Source: Myxococcales bacterium
GTDB taxonomy: Bacteria > Myxococcota > Polyangia > Polyangiales > Polyangiaceae
Length of the DNA: 64,000 nt
Assembly: GCA_003151595.1 (NCBI GenBank)
Contig: PLXW01000089.1
Coordinates: 24,305-88,304, forward strand
Direction: 5' to 3'
Shown here: positions 11,457-19,523 of the stretch, piece after piece
Layout of the letters: each line of letters begins with the position of its first letter
Position numbering within the stretch: the stretch's first letter is position 1
The notes under the pieces: generated by a model
Databases searched by the model: none
Told to the model about the DNA's origin: nothing
What the model saw: the letters and a program-made list of their open reading frames with translations, nothing else
Made by a program: the position numbers and the translations under genes

Positions 11457-11470
11457 CGTTGCATGCAACG
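11457..11470. promoter_or_regulatory. perfect 14-bp palindrome CGTTGCATGCAACG
   Basis: A perfect palindrome in the 161-nt gap between two same-strand lipoprotein genes. It lies 12 nt past the stop of the upstream gene (11483) and 135 nt before the start of the downstream one (11321). It could be an operator for the downstream gene or a weak terminator stem; there is no U-run. The rest of the gap shows nothing recognisable. Confidence 0.3.
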
Positions 11471-11482
11471 ACGCGGCGCCGA

Positions 11483-12781
11483 TCAGCGCGAGGGCGCGAG
11501 CGCGATCAAGGACAGCGTACCAGGCCGGCCGAAGATCTCCGCCGTGCCGATCGTCGCTCCCGTGTCGGCTTCCTTCGCGGTGATGCTCACTCCGCGCGAC
11601 GGCATCTGCGTGACAGCGGTCCCGGAGGCGTCGGTCATCGTCTCGTTGACGCTCAGCAGACCGTTGAACTGATAGTAGATGGGCACCGGCGTCGTCCCGG
11701 CCAAGATGTCGAACGACACGCCCGGCGCTTGCCTATCGACGCAGTCGAACGCCGTGATGACCAAGCCGGCCTGCGACGGGTCGTACGGAAGCCCGAGGGC
11801 ATCTGCCAGCTCTTTGGCCAACGCCGGGGTCGAGTCGATCACGGTCGCCGTGTAGCCGCTCTGCGTGAGCGGGATGTTCGCGAAGAGGAGCGTCGTCGAG
11901 TGCACGCCGCTCGGGTCGGCGACCTCGATGTACCCGTTGAAACCGAAGCGTCCGGACTGCTGCTTCGCCGGGAGCTCGACGGTCACCTTGCCGTTGGCGT
12001 CGCTCGTCCACGTCGGGGTGAACGGCGGGTCGTTCGTGCATTCGGTGTCGAGGGTCTCGCAGCCGCGCACCTTCAGGTTGGGGACGGGGACGCTCTGCGC
12101 TGCGGCCTCGACGATCGTGAGATTGCCGGTGATCGTGTCGGTCGTAGGAACGGGCACGCTCACTCGCCCGACGCACGCCCAGTCCGATCCGACGGCGCAG
12201 TCGTCGGTGCACGAGCCTCGAACGCAGGCGTCGAGCGCGTCATACGCGGCGCTGCCGCCATTGTAGGGCGGCCCGTGGGAGCACACCTGGATCGCGTCGG
12301 GTGTCGTCTGACCGCGCGCGCACTCGAGGCCACGCAAGCAGTCGGGCGACGCGGCGCACGCCGTCGCCTGCGGGCAGCAACTCGCGGAGACGCAGCTGGC
12401 GCAGGCGGCGGTCTTTGCTGGAGGCGTGATGGGGAGGACGGCGCCGCACGTCACGCCACACGGCACGCCGCACGAGGTCGCGCGGCACGACTCGATCGCG
12501 CCGAGCGCGTTCACGTCGGCCACGGCCTGGACTTCGCACCCAAGCGCGCACGTCACGTCAGCCGGATCGCAGCCGAGCGCGCAATCGAGGCGCGGGCCGC
12601 ACGAGTCGTTCGCGCGGCACTGGCTCTCCTGCGCGCCGCACTTGCTGTCGACGCAGGCCGTGCAAGCGGCTTCCACCGACGTGACCTCGCGAATGCCCTC
12701 CACTTGCCGGCATGCGGGCGCGAGCAGAGCGCACGCTCCGACGACCAGCCACGCCACGCTCGCGATGCGCCTTGAATCCAC
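11483..12781 (-). CDS. Cys-rich lipoprotein
   Basis: A 432-residue lipoprotein whose signal ends in ALLAPAC. The first half is very Cys-rich, with repeats of the type CxxCVxxxC and CxxxxxC (AACTACVDSKC, DCALGCDPADVTCALGC, ACASCVSASCCPQATAC), so it is probably heavily disulfide-bonded outside the cell. The second half (about 200-432) lacks most Cys and contains repeated hydrophobic beta-strands such as GKVTVELPAKQQSGRFGFNG and PVPIYYQFNG. It resembles carboxypeptidase-regulatory or Ig-like folds used as surface adhesion modules. No catalytic motif was seen. It is separate from the next lipoprotein gene by a gap holding a palindrome. The function is unknown. Confidence 0.82.
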   Translation of the reverse strand: MDSRRIASVAWLVVGACALLAPACRQVEGIREVTSVEAACTACVDSKCGAQESQCRANDSCGPRLDCALGCDPADVTCALGCEVQAVADVNALGAIESCRATSCGVPCGVTCGAVLPITPPAKTAACASCVSASCCPQATACAASPDCLRGLECARGQTTPDAIQVCSHGPPYNGGSAAYDALDACVRGSCTDDCAVGSDWACVGRVSVPVPTTDTITGNLTIVEAAAQSVPVPNLKVRGCETLDTECTNDPPFTPTWTSDANGKVTVELPAKQQSGRFGFNGYIEVADPSGVHSTTLLFANIPLTQSGYTATVIDSTPALAKELADALGLPYDPSQAGLVITAFDCVDRQAPGVSFDILAGTTPVPIYYQFNGLLSVNETMTDASGTAVTQMPSRGVSITAKEADTGATIGTAEIFGRPGTLSLIALAPSR

Positions 12782-12865
12782 GTAAGCGGGTCGAGTCTAG
12801 CGCCCTCGGCAGCGGCACTCCAAGGATGGGACGAGTGTGGCGGAAATGCGGGCGCCGTTGCGCGC

Positions 12866-13054
12866 TCAGCGCCCTTCGTGATGCTCCTCGCCGCGGTGAT
12901 CCTCGTGATGCTCTTCGTGCCGCTCTTCGCGAACGACGACGACGCGATCGTCGTGGCGAGGCTCACGCCGCCCCCACCAGCAGCCGGAGAGAACCGAGAG
13001 GCACGCGATCGCTACGGACCAACGGAGGATCGAGGAGGCGATGGAGGGACGCAT
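12866..13054 (-). CDS. small His/Glu-rich lipoprotein
   Basis: A 62-residue protein with a lipoprotein signal peptide (VAIACLSVLSGC, Cys at 25). The mature 38 residues are almost only charged: Arg and Asp first, then a run rich in His and Glu (REERHEEHHEDHRGEEHHEGR) with eight His in the last 20 residues. This could bind divalent metal ions, by analogy with other His-rich tails; that is inference. A GAGG lies four nt before the ATG. It is downstream of folA on the same strand, with a 66-nt gap, and may be a read-through member of the thyA-folA unit. Confidence 0.65.
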   Translation of the reverse strand: MRPSIASSILRWSVAIACLSVLSGCWWGRREPRHDDRVVVVREERHEEHHEDHRGEEHHEGR

Positions 13055-13120
13055 GGTCCTCGTTGCGTTGCAATCGAGGGGCCGCTCCGGCTCATGCGGT
13101 GGCGACGACGAAGGCGCGCC

Positions 13121-13618
13121 TTACGGCTCTCTCCGCTCGAAGCGCCGTGTGAACACGCGGCGCGTCAGCCCGGGCTCGTCTTCGTGCGGTACGAGAGGTC
13201 CCGCTTCCCACGCGCTCTCGTCGATCCGCGGAAAGTGCACCGCCTCCGGATCGGTCACGTGGTCCGGCACGTACGTCAGATCGATGACGTCGCAGTACGG
13301 CATCGCCTCCGCATAGATCCGCGCGCCGCCGATGAACCACACGTCGCGCGCGTCTCCGTCCGCCGCGACCTTCGCGAGCGCCGCGCCGATGCCCGCGTAG
13401 CGCTCTACCTCGCCCGCGTCGCTGTGACCGATGACGATGTTCCGCCGATTCGGCAGCGGCTTCCGGTTCATCGACTCCCAGGTGAGTCGCCCCATCACGA
13501 CGATGCTCCCCTTCGTCACGCGGACGAACCGGCGCATGTCGCCCGGGTGACTCCACGGGATGCCGCCGCGAAGCCCGATGACTCTCTCTGGCGAGATTGC
13601 AGCGATCATCCCCCTCAT
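13121..13618 (-). CDS. folA: dihydrofolate reductase
   Basis: The enzyme reduces dihydrofolate to tetrahydrofolate with NADPH, restoring the cofactor spent by thymidylate synthase. The 165-residue product shows MIAAISPERVIGLRGGIPW and the catalytic acid at Asp27 (HPGDMRRF), the cofactor loop VVMGRLTWESM, and FIGGARIYAEAMPYCD near residue 95. The length is normal. The ATG at 13618 overlaps the TAA of thyA by one base (TAATG), which fixes the start and implies translational coupling. A longer upstream frame is only antisense or shadow sequence of thyA. Confidence 0.96.
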   Translation of the reverse strand: MRGMIAAISPERVIGLRGGIPWSHPGDMRRFVRVTKGSIVVMGRLTWESMNRKPLPNRRNIVIGHSDAGEVERYAGIGAALAKVAADGDARDVWFIGGARIYAEAMPYCDVIDLTYVPDHVTDPEAVHFPRIDESAWEAGPLVPHEDEPGLTRRVFTRRFERREP

Positions 13619-14499
13619 TAGACGGCGACCTTGAACCCGATCGCCGGATGCGGGGCATACCCTTCGAGCACGAAGTCCTTCATCACGGTCTCGGTGTCGG
13701 CCTGGAGCAGCGGCTCCAGGTCTTCGAGCTTCGTGATCGACGGCGAGATCGTGAGTTTCGGGAGCTTTCGTGGCGCGCGCTCGAGCTGCGCACGAAGGCC
13801 TGGAACGTGGTCGTACTCGGTCATCGAGCCGTCGGGCTTCGACGTGTAGATGTGCGCGTCGATCATCGTGTGACCGAAGTACCGCGCAGGGATCCCGAGG
13901 AAGCGCGAGAACAACTCGAGGAGCAGCGCGTACCCCGCGATGTTGTACGGCACGCCGAGCGCGACGTCGGCGCTTCGCTGCGTGAGGTGCAAGTTGAGAT
14001 ACGGATCTCCGCTCGCGTCGAGCTGCACGTTGAGCACGAACATCGCGTGGCACGGCGGCAGCGCCGACTTCTGCGCGTTCCCCGGCGCCCACGCTTCGAC
14101 GAGCAGTCGCCGCGACATCGGATTCCGCTTCGCTTCGTCGATCACGTAGCGGATCTGATCGCTGAACGCCGCGCGTCCGCTCTCGTCGTGCACCGGGAAG
14201 TTGCGCCAGAAGTTTCCGTACGCGCTCGGCACCTTCCCGTTCTCGTCGGCCCACGGGTCCCAGAACTTGCACTTGTGCTTCTGGAGCAGCGTGATGCGCG
14301 TATCGCCCGACAAGAACCACAGGTTCTCGACGACGATGTTCTTCCAGCTCACCTCTTTGGTCGTGAGGAGCGGGAACCCTTCGCGCAGATCGATCTCGTA
14401 GTTCCAGTTGAACGTCGAGATCGTATCGACGCCGGTGCGGTTCGGTCGCCGCGTCCCTTCGGCGAGCACGTGGCGGACGAGATCGAGATACTGCTTCAT
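13618..14499 (-). CDS. thyA: thymidylate synthase
   Basis: It converts dUMP to dTMP using methylenetetrahydrofolate and releases dihydrofolate. The 293-residue product has the RTGVDTIS phosphate loop (Arg21), the nucleophile Cys150 in LPPCHAMF, the RSADVALGVPYNIAGYALL substrate region, and DAHIYTSKPD in the C-terminal part. It carries an insertion relative to the 264-residue E. coli enzyme, as in many bacterial and eukaryotic forms. It is the first gene of a two-gene operon with folA, which regenerates its cofactor. The upstream gap to ggt is 71 nt. Confidence 0.97.
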   Translation of the reverse strand: MKQYLDLVRHVLAEGTRRPNRTGVDTISTFNWNYEIDLREGFPLLTTKEVSWKNIVVENLWFLSGDTRITLLQKHKCKFWDPWADENGKVPSAYGNFWRNFPVHDESGRAAFSDQIRYVIDEAKRNPMSRRLLVEAWAPGNAQKSALPPCHAMFVLNVQLDASGDPYLNLHLTQRSADVALGVPYNIAGYALLLELFSRFLGIPARYFGHTMIDAHIYTSKPDGSMTEYDHVPGLRAQLERAPRKLPKLTISPSITKLEDLEPLLQADTETVMKDFVLEGYAPHPAIGFKVAV

Positions 14500-14570
14500 C
14501 GTTCCTGATTGCCTAGCGCAAACGCGCGCGCGGAGAAACGAGGAGCGGTCGCAATCGCGCGATCACGCGG

Positions 14571-16445
14571 TCACCAGCCCGCAGCGAACGAGCCCAGCCT
14601 CCGCGGCTCGGCGGCCGGAATCCATCCGCCGTTCACGCGGCCGATCGCGTTCGCATCGGCGAGGTGGCCGGCCTCCTTGAACTTGTACCCCATGGCTTCG
14701 AGCGGAGTCTGAAGCGTCGCGTCGAGCCCGCCTTTCTCGAAGAGCACGACGTCGGGGAGGTGCTGCATGTGAAAGCGCGGAGCGTCGAGCGCGGCCACTG
14801 GATCGAGTCCGTGGTCGACGGCGTTGAGCATGACCTGGAGCACCGACGTGATGATCCGCGGGCCGCCCGCCGCGCCCGCGACCAGCTGCACCTTGCCGTC
14901 CGCGCCGGTGACGACGATCGGCGACATCGACGAGAGCATCCGCTTCTTCGGCGCGATCGTGTTCGGCTCGCCTTGGACCAGGCCGTAGCCGTTCGCCGTG
15001 CCGGCGACGGAGGCGAAGTCGTCCATCTCGTTGTTGAGGACCATCCCCGTGCCGGCGACGGTGATGCCGTTGCCGAAGAACCAGTTGATGGTCGTCGTCA
15101 ACGCGACGGCGTTTCCATCGGCGTCGACGACGCAGAAGTTCGTCGTGTGCGGGCCGTCGTGCGCCGGCTCGATGCTCTTGATCTCGCTCGACGGCGTGGC
15201 CTTGTCGGGGTGGATCGTGGCGCGCTGCGCGTCGGCCCAGTCTTTCGAGAGGAGCTCGTCGAGCGGGTTCTTCACGAAGTCGGGGTCCCCCAGGCGCGCG
15301 TTTCGCGCGGCGAATGCGCGGCGCATCGCTTCGACGATGTCGTGCACTTCGGTCGGCGAGTGCCACGCCTCACGCGGCAAATCGAACCCCTCCAGGATGT
15401 GCGCGATCATCGCCAGCGTCACTCCGCCCGACGACGGCGGCGGCATGGCCACGATGCGGGCGCCCCGGTACGTGAAGACGAGCGGCGCGCGCCATTTCGC
15501 TTCGTAGCCGCGCAGGTCCTCGGCCGTGACCAGCCCCCCGTGCGCTTTCATCTCCGAAGCGATCGTCGCCGCGGTCTCACCTTCGTAGAAGCCCTTCGGG
15601 CCGAGCTCGGCGATGCGATCGAGGACGCGCGCCAGGTCCGGGTTCTTCCACGTCGACCCGACTTTCGGCGGAGCGCCACCGGGCAAGAACAACGCGGCCG
15701 AAGCCGGGTCCATCGCCAGGCGCTTCTTCGACGAGTCGATCTCGTCGGCAAACGCATCGCTCACGACGAACCCATCGCGCGCCATCGCGATCGCCGGCGC
15801 CACGAGCGTCTTCCACGGCTTGCTCCCCTTGGCGGCGTGAAGCGCCCACAATCCGGCGACGCTCGCCGGCGTCCCGCTCGCCTTCCATCCCATCTGCGAG
15901 GCCGTGGGCGGCGGCCTGCCGTCGGACGCGCCCGCGTCGCGGCTGCTCGCAACGTGAGCGCCCGCATCGATCGAGCCTACGCTCGGTGCGCCCGCGTCGA
16001 CGGTGCCCGTCGCGTACATGTCGCGCGATGCCGCGGCGGGCGCGGTCTCGCGGAAGTCGAGCGCGCGCTCATCGTTGCCGAAGCGAACGACGGCGAACCC
16101 TCCGCCGCCGAGGTTGCCCGCCGTCGGATATGCGACTGCCATCGCGAACGCCGTCGCCACCGCCGCGTCGACCGCGTTGCCTCCATGCTCGAGCACGTCG
16201 AGCCCGACCTTGGTCGCCAGCGCGCAGTCGCTCGTCACCGCGCCGTGCGGGCTCGGCGCCGATTGCGCGCGCATTGGATAGGTCCACGACGACGGTACGG
16301 AAGGCGTCGCCGCCGCGGCCGATGCGATCGCGCGGAGAGGCGGAACGATCGGCGCGGGGGCTTTATTTTCCGCGCATCCAACAATCAGAAGCGCGAGGAG
16401 CGGGAGCAGTGATGCGAGGCGTCGTGCGTTCATCTCGACGCGCAC
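14571..16445 (-). CDS. ggt: gamma-glutamyltransferase (lipoprotein form)
   Basis: It hydrolyses or transfers the gamma-glutamyl group of glutathione in the periplasm and is made as a proenzyme that cleaves itself. The protein of about 625 residues has a lipobox (LLALLIVGC), so it is anchored rather than soluble. Visible family motifs are GNAVDAAVATAFAMAV, GNLGGGGFAVVRF, and the autocleavage site before the nucleophile Thr of HTTNFCVVDADGNAV. An insertion of Ala/Ser/Gly repeats (near VDAGAPSVGSIDAGAH) sits in the large subunit. For the start, AAAGGTGG lies five nt before a GTG at 16445; an ATG four codons later (16433) is the other option. It is divergent from the MYXO-CTERM gene. Confidence 0.93.
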   Translation of the reverse strand: MRVEMNARRLASLLPLLALLIVGCAENKAPAPIVPPLRAIASAAAATPSVPSSWTYPMRAQSAPSPHGAVTSDCALATKVGLDVLEHGGNAVDAAVATAFAMAVAYPTAGNLGGGGFAVVRFGNDERALDFRETAPAAASRDMYATGTVDAGAPSVGSIDAGAHVASSRDAGASDGRPPPTASQMGWKASGTPASVAGLWALHAAKGSKPWKTLVAPAIAMARDGFVVSDAFADEIDSSKKRLAMDPASAALFLPGGAPPKVGSTWKNPDLARVLDRIAELGPKGFYEGETAATIASEMKAHGGLVTAEDLRGYEAKWRAPLVFTYRGARIVAMPPPSSGGVTLAMIAHILEGFDLPREAWHSPTEVHDIVEAMRRAFAARNARLGDPDFVKNPLDELLSKDWADAQRATIHPDKATPSSEIKSIEPAHDGPHTTNFCVVDADGNAVALTTTINWFFGNGITVAGTGMVLNNEMDDFASVAGTANGYGLVQGEPNTIAPKKRMLSSMSPIVVTGADGKVQLVAGAAGGPRIITSVLQVMLNAVDHGLDPVAALDAPRFHMQHLPDVVLFEKGGLDATLQTPLEAMGYKFKEAGHLADANAIGRVNGGWIPAAEPRRLGSFAAGW

Positions 16446-16521
16446 GATTACCACCTTTGCCGTTGGACCCGGTCCGGTTCGGGAGTAAGTTGCTCCGCGT
16501 CACTCATAAAGGAGTTACGTC

Positions 16522-18285
16522 ATGCGTCTGCGCGTCCTCGCTCTCGCGCCGCTCTTCGTCTCCGTCGTTTCGCTCGTCGCGCCTCCCGCCTTCGCGCTCA
16601 CGCAGCCCAACGGCGCGCTGATCCCGTCGGCCATGGGATGCGCGGGGAACGCGCCCACGGGTTTGCTCTCCGCCATGGCGTGCGCGTGTACGCAGCCGGG
16701 AGTTTGCAACGTCGGTGCGGCGTGTCCTGGCGGCACGACCGCCTGCGACAACGGCCAGCACGGCACGTGCGAAGCGACGCTGTGGCACTCGCCGAACGAC
16801 AACTCGTGCATCCCGTCGAACCACTCCGGTCTCGACCCTTCGACGCAAGCGTCGATCACGCCGGAGACATTTCATCCGACGTGCGGTCAGACGTTCACGG
16901 TGATCTCGCGCGGCACTGCGGCCTTCCAGAACATCTTCGGCTGGTACAACGCGACGACGAACGGGCAAGCGCCTGCGCCGAGCGATCTCCACGTGATGCT
17001 CCAGTGCGGTGACGCCGCCGGGAAAGCAGCGACGCTCAATCTTCAGACCGAGCCCTCGTACAAGGGCGGCGACGTCGGCTTCTTCCTCATCACGCCGGAG
17101 GATCACGCGAAGAAGGGGGCGTGCGCGGCGAGCGACTGCTGTCCCAACGTTGCGCGGTTTCAAGCCGGCGAGGGGTACGTCTTCTATTCGCAGCGCGCGT
17201 TGAACCCGGACACGTCGACGACCGCGCCGTACATCCATTTGCTGATCATGCCGGGGACGATCGCGCCCGCGCGCTTCTACTTCGCGTGGGAAGACACCTT
17301 CGATACGACGAGCGCCGACTTCACCGATCTCGTCACGGCGGTCGACGGCGTCGAGTGCAGCGGCGCCGGTGAAGCCTGCAAGACCGGGCAAAAAGGCGCG
17401 TGCGCGCAGGGGCTCACCGTCTGCTCGCAAGGGACGACGCTCTCGTGCAAGCCGCTGGCCCAGCCGACGCCGGAGACGTGCGACGGTCTCGACGACGACT
17501 GCGACGGCGTCGTCGACAACGGCGCGACGTGCCCGAACGCCGGCGACGTGTGCGTGAACGGCACGTGCGTCGGGCACTGCGGCAACCTGGAGAACCCGTG
17601 CCTGAACGGGCGATCGTGCAACGAGACGACCGGCGAGTGCGTCGATCCGAAGTGTGTTGGCGTCACGTGCGGCGTCGATCAAGTTTGCCACGACGGTCAG
17701 TGCGACACCGCGTGCGACGGCGTCGTGTGCCCGCACGGGCAGACCTGTTTGAACGACGCGTGCATCGATCTGTGCGCGGGCGTGACGTGCGCTTCGGGCG
17801 ACGCCTGTCGCGACGGCGTCTGCTTCGCGGGGTGCGCGGCCTGCGGAGGGATCACCTGCGACGCTCCGCTGTCGTGCGACTCTGCGTCGGGCGCGTGCGT
17901 CGATCCGTCATGCGCGACTCCCTGTCCGAGCGGCAAGTACTGCTCGAGCGGGACGTGCGTCGATGGATGCACCGGAGTGACCTGTCCGAGTGGTGCCGCA
18001 TGCGTGAACGGTCAGTGCGCCGGATCACCGGGGACCGGGAGCGGTCTGGGCGATGGCGGCCTCACGTCGCCCGGCAGCGGGTTCGTTCCTCCCGGAAGCA
18101 CGGCGAGCGGCGCCGACGGCGGCGCGAACGGCGACATCGACGCCTTCGGTGCGAACGAGCCTCACGCCGCGTGCGGATGCTCTACGCCAGGTTCCGACAC
18201 CGATCGCGCCGAATACACCGGCGCGTTCTTCGCCGCGCTCGCCGTCGGTGGCGTTCTCTCGCGTCGTCGACGTCGCGCCGACTGA
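16522..18285 (+). CDS. Cys-rich surface protein with MYXO-CTERM-like sorting tail
   Basis: A 587-residue exported protein. The signal peptide ends PAFA (residue 25). Residues 30-300 hold a domain with scattered Cys and PGTIAPARFYFAWE. Around 340 is CDGLDDDCDGVVDNG, a motif also present in Myxococcus and Methylococcus MopE-like metal-binding proteins. From about 355 to 520 there are tandem EGF-like or disulfide repeats of the type CVGVTCGVDQVCHDGQCD. The C-terminus fits MYXO-CTERM anchors: CGCSTPGSD, a hydrophobic helix (FFAALAVGGVLS) and RRRRRAD. In this family the Cys is processed and lipidated so that the protein ends on the surface. A strong AAAGGAG lies seven nt before the ATG. Confidence 0.9.
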   Translation: MRLRVLALAPLFVSVVSLVAPPAFALTQPNGALIPSAMGCAGNAPTGLLSAMACACTQPGVCNVGAACPGGTTACDNGQHGTCEATLWHSPNDNSCIPSNHSGLDPSTQASITPETFHPTCGQTFTVISRGTAAFQNIFGWYNATTNGQAPAPSDLHVMLQCGDAAGKAATLNLQTEPSYKGGDVGFFLITPEDHAKKGACAASDCCPNVARFQAGEGYVFYSQRALNPDTSTTAPYIHLLIMPGTIAPARFYFAWEDTFDTTSADFTDLVTAVDGVECSGAGEACKTGQKGACAQGLTVCSQGTTLSCKPLAQPTPETCDGLDDDCDGVVDNGATCPNAGDVCVNGTCVGHCGNLENPCLNGRSCNETTGECVDPKCVGVTCGVDQVCHDGQCDTACDGVVCPHGQTCLNDACIDLCAGVTCASGDACRDGVCFAGCAACGGITCDAPLSCDSASGACVDPSCATPCPSGKYCSSGTCVDGCTGVTCPSGAACVNGQCAGSPGTGSGLGDGGLTSPGSGFVPPGSTASGADGGANGDIDAFGANEPHAACGCSTPGSDTDRAEYTGAFFAALAVGGVLSRRRRRAD

Positions 18286-18288
18286 TCG

Positions 18289-19521
18289 CTACTTCCGCGT
18301 ATCGACCGTCACCTCGACGCTCATTCCCGGACGGAGCGGCCGATCCTGCGGGATCGAATCGAGGTGGACGCGGACGGGGACGCGCTGCACGACCTTCGTG
18401 AAGTTGCCGGTCGCGTTCTCGGGCGGCAGCAGGCTGAATCGCGCGCCCGTTCCGCCGGAGAAGCTCTGTACGGTGCCGTGGAGCTTCATCCCGGAGTAGG
18501 CGTCGACGTCGATCTCGACCGACTGACCGGCGCGCATCGTGTTGATCTGGGTCTCCTTGAAGTTCGCGGTGACCCAGGCGTCGTCGACCGGAACGATCTG
18601 AACGACGGGCTGCCCCATCCCCAGCATCTGCCCGACGACGACGCTCTTCTTCGAGGCCAACCCGTCGCGCGGCGCGACGATCTTCGTATACGAGACGTCG
18701 AGCGCGGCGAGATCGCGCGCGGCCTTCGACATCGACGCCTTGGCGTGCGCCGCGGCCGCCTTCGCCCTCGCTTGCTCCACCTGGGGACCCACGGCGCTCG
18801 ACTGTTGAACGCGCGCGTGTGCCTCGGCGACGCGCGAGTCGGCCTCGGCCTGCGACGCGCGGACGTAGCTCTGATGGGCCTTCGCCTGCGTGAGCGCGGC
18901 GTCCGCGCCGTCGAGTCGCGCCTGGGCATCGTCGAGCTGCTGCTTGGGGAGCGCGCCTTGCGAGAACAGCTGCTTCACGCGATCGAGATCGGTCTTCGCC
19001 TGCTCGCGCCCGACGCTCGACTGCTTCACCTGCGCGTCGGCTTGCGCGATCTCGTCGCCCGTCGCCGTCGCCGCCAGCGACGACCCGCGGAGCGAAGCTT
19101 CCGCGACTCCCTTTTGCCCGGTCGACGTCGCCTCGATGATCTTCACGTCCGAGTCTGCCGCCGCCGCCGCCGCCTCGTCGGCCGCGAGCTGCGCGTCGGC
19201 CTGATCGAGGCGCGCCTTGGCCTGCGCGGGGTCGATCTCCACGAGCACGTCGCCGGTCTTCACCCGCTCGTTCTCGGCGAAGTTCACCTTCAGCACGAGC
19301 CCCTGAATTCGCGCCGGCACCGAGACGACGTCGGCGTCGACCTGCGCGTCGTCGGTGTCCTCGAGGCCGGCGTGCACGACGTACCACCCCACGATTCCGA
19401 GCGCGGCTGCCGCCAGGACGCCGATCGCGATCCCGCGGATGCGGTTCTTCTTCGCGGGGACGGCGGTCTCCTCGGCGATTGCGGCGGAACGGGTGGCGCT
19501 TGCGTCTGCGGTGGTGGTCAT
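18289..19521 (-). CDS. HlyD/EmrA-family membrane fusion protein
   Basis: This periplasmic adaptor links an inner-membrane pump to an outer-membrane channel. The 410-residue product has a cytoplasmic N-tail, one membrane helix at about 32-52 (IAIGVLAAAALGIVGWYVV), then DTDDAQVDADVVSVPARIQG, the typical EmrA start of the barrel. A long Ala/Gln-rich coiled-coil hairpin (about 110-290) follows and the lipoyl/barrel returns (VVGQMLGMGQPVVQIVPVDDAWVTANFKE). The ATG at 19521 is preceded by GGAG at eight nt and begins two nt after the stop of the MFS gene. It is the third gene of tetR-MFS-HlyD, a drug-efflux layout. Confidence 0.93.
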   Translation of the reverse strand: MTTTADASATRSAAIAEETAVPAKKNRIRGIAIGVLAAAALGIVGWYVVHAGLEDTDDAQVDADVVSVPARIQGLVLKVNFAENERVKTGDVLVEIDPAQAKARLDQADAQLAADEAAAAAADSDVKIIEATSTGQKGVAEASLRGSSLAATATGDEIAQADAQVKQSSVGREQAKTDLDRVKQLFSQGALPKQQLDDAQARLDGADAALTQAKAHQSYVRASQAEADSRVAEAHARVQQSSAVGPQVEQARAKAAAAHAKASMSKAARDLAALDVSYTKIVAPRDGLASKKSVVVGQMLGMGQPVVQIVPVDDAWVTANFKETQINTMRAGQSVEIDVDAYSGMKLHGTVQSFSGGTGARFSLLPPENATGNFTKVVQRVPVRVHLDSIPQDRPLRPGMSVEVTVDTRK

Positions 19522-19523
19522 CG

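Noticed and set aside
13121..14320. 400-residue frame containing folA with a long N-terminal extension
   Set aside because: The extension is a shadow of thyA; the folA ATG at 13618 overlaps the thyA stop.
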